7,292 nt of DNA from the NCBI GenBank assembly GCA_016875975.1, contig VGOF01000073.1, positions 1-7,292 of the forward strand, given 5' to 3'. The position numbers and the translations under genes are program-made. This DNA is from Chloroflexota bacterium (GTDB lineage: Bacteria > Chloroflexota > Dehalococcoidia > GIF9 > UBA5629). Under the pieces are notes generated by a model. That model was not told the origin of the DNA. It made no database searches and worked only from the letters and a program-made list of their open reading frames with translations. This document shows, one piece after another, positions 5,331-7,292 of the stretch (positions are counted from its first letter, which is position 1; each line of letters starts with the position of its first letter).

Positions 5331-6557
5331 TTAGACTGGAAGCTCTACTTCACCCTTGACCCAGGGATGCCCGACTTTGTCCAGCCACGCAGCCAGCTCA
5401 TCGACGTTCTTCACGTCCTCTTCAGTTGCTATCTTGTCATAAAGGTCGGCTGGTATGGCTTCCTTGTACCGCTCCTTGATTTCCTTGGGCATCCAGACGC
5501 AGCGCTTCAAGCCACCGTCAGCCTGGAGAAACCTGGGCGAGCGAAGGTACTCCAGGGCTAAGCCCAGGAAGCCTTCCACCTGCCTGCCGCCGCTGGCTTC
5601 GGCTGCCATGGTAGAAAAAGGCACTCCGGCAACCGTTGGGCCGGCAAAGTCGCGGTGCACCACGCCAAAGGCATCGACTTCCGGTATGTAGAACCAGATG
5701 GCCTGGAAGCAGCCACAAGAGGTATGCGGGTGCTCGAAGGCACTGTGGAGATAGACGCGGTCATAGGCGCCCATTGATTTAACCTGACCAAGCTGGTTGC
5801 AACCGCTGTATTCGCCCCTGATGGGGTCAAGGCATTCGCCCTTCTTGACTTCCTGCACCGGGCCCTCGGGGTCTAGCTTAAAGGCAGCCCGTCCGTCAAA
5901 CCAGCTAATAGCGCCGCAGTTGGCTATCCTCTCCGGGGTAGCGATGCAGATGTGGGTGGGCGCAAAGCTCTGGCACAGAGCGCAGCTATAGAACTCCTGG
6001 ACATCCTCATCTTTCAAGCCGCGAGCCCTCTCATCCCTGGCCTTATACACTTCCTTAGCCTTGGGATATAGCTCTTCGACTTTCTTGGGGTCGGTGACGA
6101 AAGTAATGGCTATCTTCTCAATGACATCCAGTTCCGAGGTATAGAGGAACATCAGTATCTGGCCCACTGCTTCCAGCGAGTTGAGGCCTTTCTTGTAGGC
6201 GTCCTTGCTGATCCTGATCCAGATTTCATCTCTCTGGTTCATGTGGTACAGGCCCTCTATATAGTTGGCATAGAGGTGGATGCGGCGTTCAAATACCGGC
6301 TCCATGTCCTTCTCCAGCTTGGCGCCGGCGACGTCAATCATCAAAGCCAGAGGATGGCTGCTGCCTTCCGTCATCTCCCCCATGTCCGGGCCGATGATGG
6401 TTATCTTCTGGTCTTCGACTTCGCCGACATCCTTCAGGGTGGCCAACTCGAACTTGAACTTGGCTGCCGGGCCGCCAAATTCGACATGCATGTCGCCTTT
6501 TCTGATTACTTCGCCCTCGTACTGAGGTCCAACATCAACTGGGAAAATTCCTGCCAT
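5331..6557 (-). CDS. cdhC: Acetyl-CoA synthase, short archaeal-type CdhC (ACS beta subunit)
   Basis: Catalyses condensation of CO, a corrinoid-bound methyl group and CoA into acetyl-CoA (or the reverse) at the Ni-Ni-4Fe4S A-cluster. The 408-aa length is that of archaeal CdhC; classical bacterial AcsB (~730 aa) has an extra N-terminal CODH-docking domain that is absent here. The A-cluster ligands are complete: C192-x2-C195-x8-C204-x9-C214 for the 4Fe-4S and C281-G-C283 for the distal nickel. The spacings (2, 8, 9, and 67 from the fourth cysteine to CGC) equal those of the Moorella enzyme (C506, C509, C518, C528, C595-G-C597). The N-terminal ~180 residues form the ferredoxin-interacting/CoA-binding part. 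The ATG at 6557 has an AGGAGG 11 nt upstream, placed inside the last codons of cdhB; the gap to cdhB is 6 nt. The product name is secure; physiological direction (synthesis or cleavage) is not determined by sequence. Confidence 0.95.
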   Translation of the reverse strand: MAGIFPVDVGPQYEGEVIRKGDMHVEFGGPAAKFKFELATLKDVGEVEDQKITIIGPDMGEMTEGSSHPLALMIDVAGAKLEKDMEPVFERRIHLYANYIEGLYHMNQRDEIWIRISKDAYKKGLNSLEAVGQILMFLYTSELDVIEKIAITFVTDPKKVEELYPKAKEVYKARDERARGLKDEDVQEFYSCALCQSFAPTHICIATPERIANCGAISWFDGRAAFKLDPEGPVQEVKKGECLDPIRGEYSGCNQLGQVKSMGAYDRVYLHSAFEHPHTSCGCFQAIWFYIPEVDAFGVVHRDFAGPTVAGVPFSTMAAEASGGRQVEGFLGLALEYLRSPRFLQADGGLKRCVWMPKEIKERYKEAIPADLYDKIATEEDVKNVDELAAWLDKVGHPWVKGEVELPV

Positions 6558-6563
6558 GTTATG

Positions 6564-7118
6564 CTATGCCTCCTTCTTCTTTAGATTGGCAATGAAGTTA
6601 TCTAAGAACTCTTTCCACTGAGAGTCTTTTCTGAAATTGGGTAGAGAGTAGCTGGCATGGGGGTAGAAATAGGGGCACAGGGTCATGGTCTTCAAGTGTG
6701 GGGCGAAATGCTTCAGCGTGGATAGGCCCTGCTCACCCAGGTCAGTCCTGAAGCCCAGGAACATGACCAGGTCATGGTTGCCTTCTTTCTTAACTCCCTT
6801 CCATGCCGGGTCTTTCAGGTGGTTCAATATCTCTATAATGTCATAGGTGCTGGACGGCTCCACGCCCAGCTCCACCAGTTTCTTCTTGGTGTGGGCAGTG
6901 GCGCAGATGGGGATGTCCAGCGCCTTGGCTATTTCCACGGCGTACTCAAAGAGGGGTTTCCCCTCCACGGGCTTGGTCAGTATCTTGGGGCCGAGGACCA
7001 GGAGAGGCCGTTTAGCCTTCTGAACCAGCATGGCATACTCTTCGGCGTCCTCGATAATCCTGGCTGCCTTGGTGCCAGTCAGCACGTTCACTCGATGGTA
7101 GGGTAAGGTTATAGTCAT
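6564..7118 (-). CDS. cdhB: CO dehydrogenase/acetyl-CoA synthase epsilon subunit, CdhB
   Basis: A 184-aa protein of the CdhB/epsilon family, a Rossmann-like (DHS/TPP-enzyme-like) fold subunit that binds the CODH catalytic alpha subunit in archaeal acetyl-CoA decarbonylase/synthase complexes. Seen in the sequence: hydrophobic strands RPLLVLGPKI (37-46) and HDLVMFLGF (115-123), a central ICATAHTKKK (71-80), and the C-terminal TLCPYFYPHASYSLPN (146-161), which matches the style of this family. It has no conserved cysteine cluster, as expected for a non-metal subunit. The ATG at 7118 has AGGAGG with 5-nt spacing. Its end encodes KKEA followed by TAG, and those codons contain the Shine-Dalgarno of cdhC, so translation of the two is likely linked. 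Together with the short CdhC next door, it indicates an archaeal-style complex. The precise role of the epsilon subunit is not settled in the family. Confidence 0.88.
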   Translation of the reverse strand: MTITLPYHRVNVLTGTKAARIIEDAEEYAMLVQKAKRPLLVLGPKILTKPVEGKPLFEYAVEIAKALDIPICATAHTKKKLVELGVEPSSTYDIIEILNHLKDPAWKGVKKEGNHDLVMFLGFRTDLGEQGLSTLKHFAPHLKTMTLCPYFYPHASYSLPNFRKDSQWKEFLDNFIANLKKKEA

Positions 7119-7154
7119 GGTTGCCTCCTTTTAATCCCTTTTTGCCATTCCTGC

Positions 7155-7292
7155 CTAGTGCACCACGGCATCTATAGGTACCTCCGATTCGTAGGTGCCG
7201 ATCAAGGTGGGCAGCGTCAATACCGGCTTCTCCTTCCAACCCACCTTCTCCAGGTAAGGCATGATTTCTTTCTTGTAGAAGATAGGTATGTC
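7155..7292 (-). CDS. C-terminal 45 codons of upstream operon gene, probably CODH catalytic (alpha) subunit
   Basis: An open minus-strand frame enters from the right edge and ends at TAG (7155-7157), 36 nt before the cdhB start. The tail reads DIPIFYKKEIMPYLEKVGWKEKP followed (after 68 bases from the edge) by a short segment ending in IDAVVH. Codon use resembles the rest of the operon, and the spacing fits the same transcript. In archaeal-type clusters the gene directly before cdhB is cdhA, the Ni-Fe-S CO dehydrogenase alpha subunit, so this is the most likely identity. No metal-binding or catalytic residues fall in the fragment, so the call rests on gene order alone. Confidence 0.4.
   Translation of the reverse strand, partial: DIPIFYKKEIMPYLEKVGWKEKPVLTLPTLIGTYESEVPIDAVVH

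Noticed and set aside
7012..7239. Minus-strand 75-codon frame spanning the cdhB start and the upstream gene end.
   Set aside because: It overlaps cdhB and the real C-terminal frame ending at 7155 in another frame; its composition (Arg/Gly/His-rich) is typical of a shadow frame.
1..7292. Search for CRISPR arrays, tRNA/rRNA genes, insertion sequences and riboswitches.
   Set aside because: By eye, no repeat-spacer array, tRNA cloverleaf, rRNA segment, transposase or IS-type terminal repeats were seen. Covariance-model searches could not be run.

Overview
The window looks like part of a chromosome from an anaerobic bacterium that uses the Wood-Ljungdahl (reductive acetyl-CoA) pathway. Strong AGGAGG ribosome binding sites, a good sigma70-type promoter and bacterial NuoE/NuoF-type proteins argue for a bacterium. 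The acetyl-CoA synthase, however, is the short archaeal-style form (408 aa) and is accompanied by a CdhB/epsilon-type subunit. That mix is compatible with Chloroflexota (Dehalococcoidia-like) or another uncultured anaerobic lineage. The taxon is an inference from family-level knowledge, not something the sequence proves.

About four fifths of the window (1468-7292) is one minus-strand operon, read from right to left. It holds the last 45 codons of an upstream gene (probably the CODH catalytic/alpha subunit), cdhB (epsilon), cdhC (acetyl-CoA synthase with a complete A-cluster ligand set), acsC (large subunit of the corrinoid iron-sulfur protein), nuoE (2Fe-2S subunit) and nuoF (NADH/FMN/FeS subunit with a C-terminal ferredoxin domain). 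Spacing is tight: 36, 6 and 21 nt, then a 13-nt overlap, then an 87-nt gap to the preferred nuoF start. CdhA/B would reduce CO2 to CO, AcsC would deliver the methyl group on a corrinoid, and CdhC would condense CO, methyl and CoA. NuoE/NuoF would exchange electrons with NAD(P)H. The nuoE-nuoF gap contains an unusual inverted array of TTCAAGT-like heptads.

The left fifth (1-1441) is different in character. It has a minus-strand HicA-like toxin gene cut by the window edge, and a divergent plus-strand gene for an EVE-domain plus PD-(D/E)XK-like nuclease protein that is visibly more A+T-rich. The intergenic region between them holds a perfect 20-bp palindrome inside a predicted promoter for the HicA-like gene, and a separate strong predicted promoter for the nuclease gene. 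This resembles a small defence/accessory module placed against the 3' end of a core-metabolism operon. The nuclease gene and nuoF are convergent, with only 26 nt between their stop codons.
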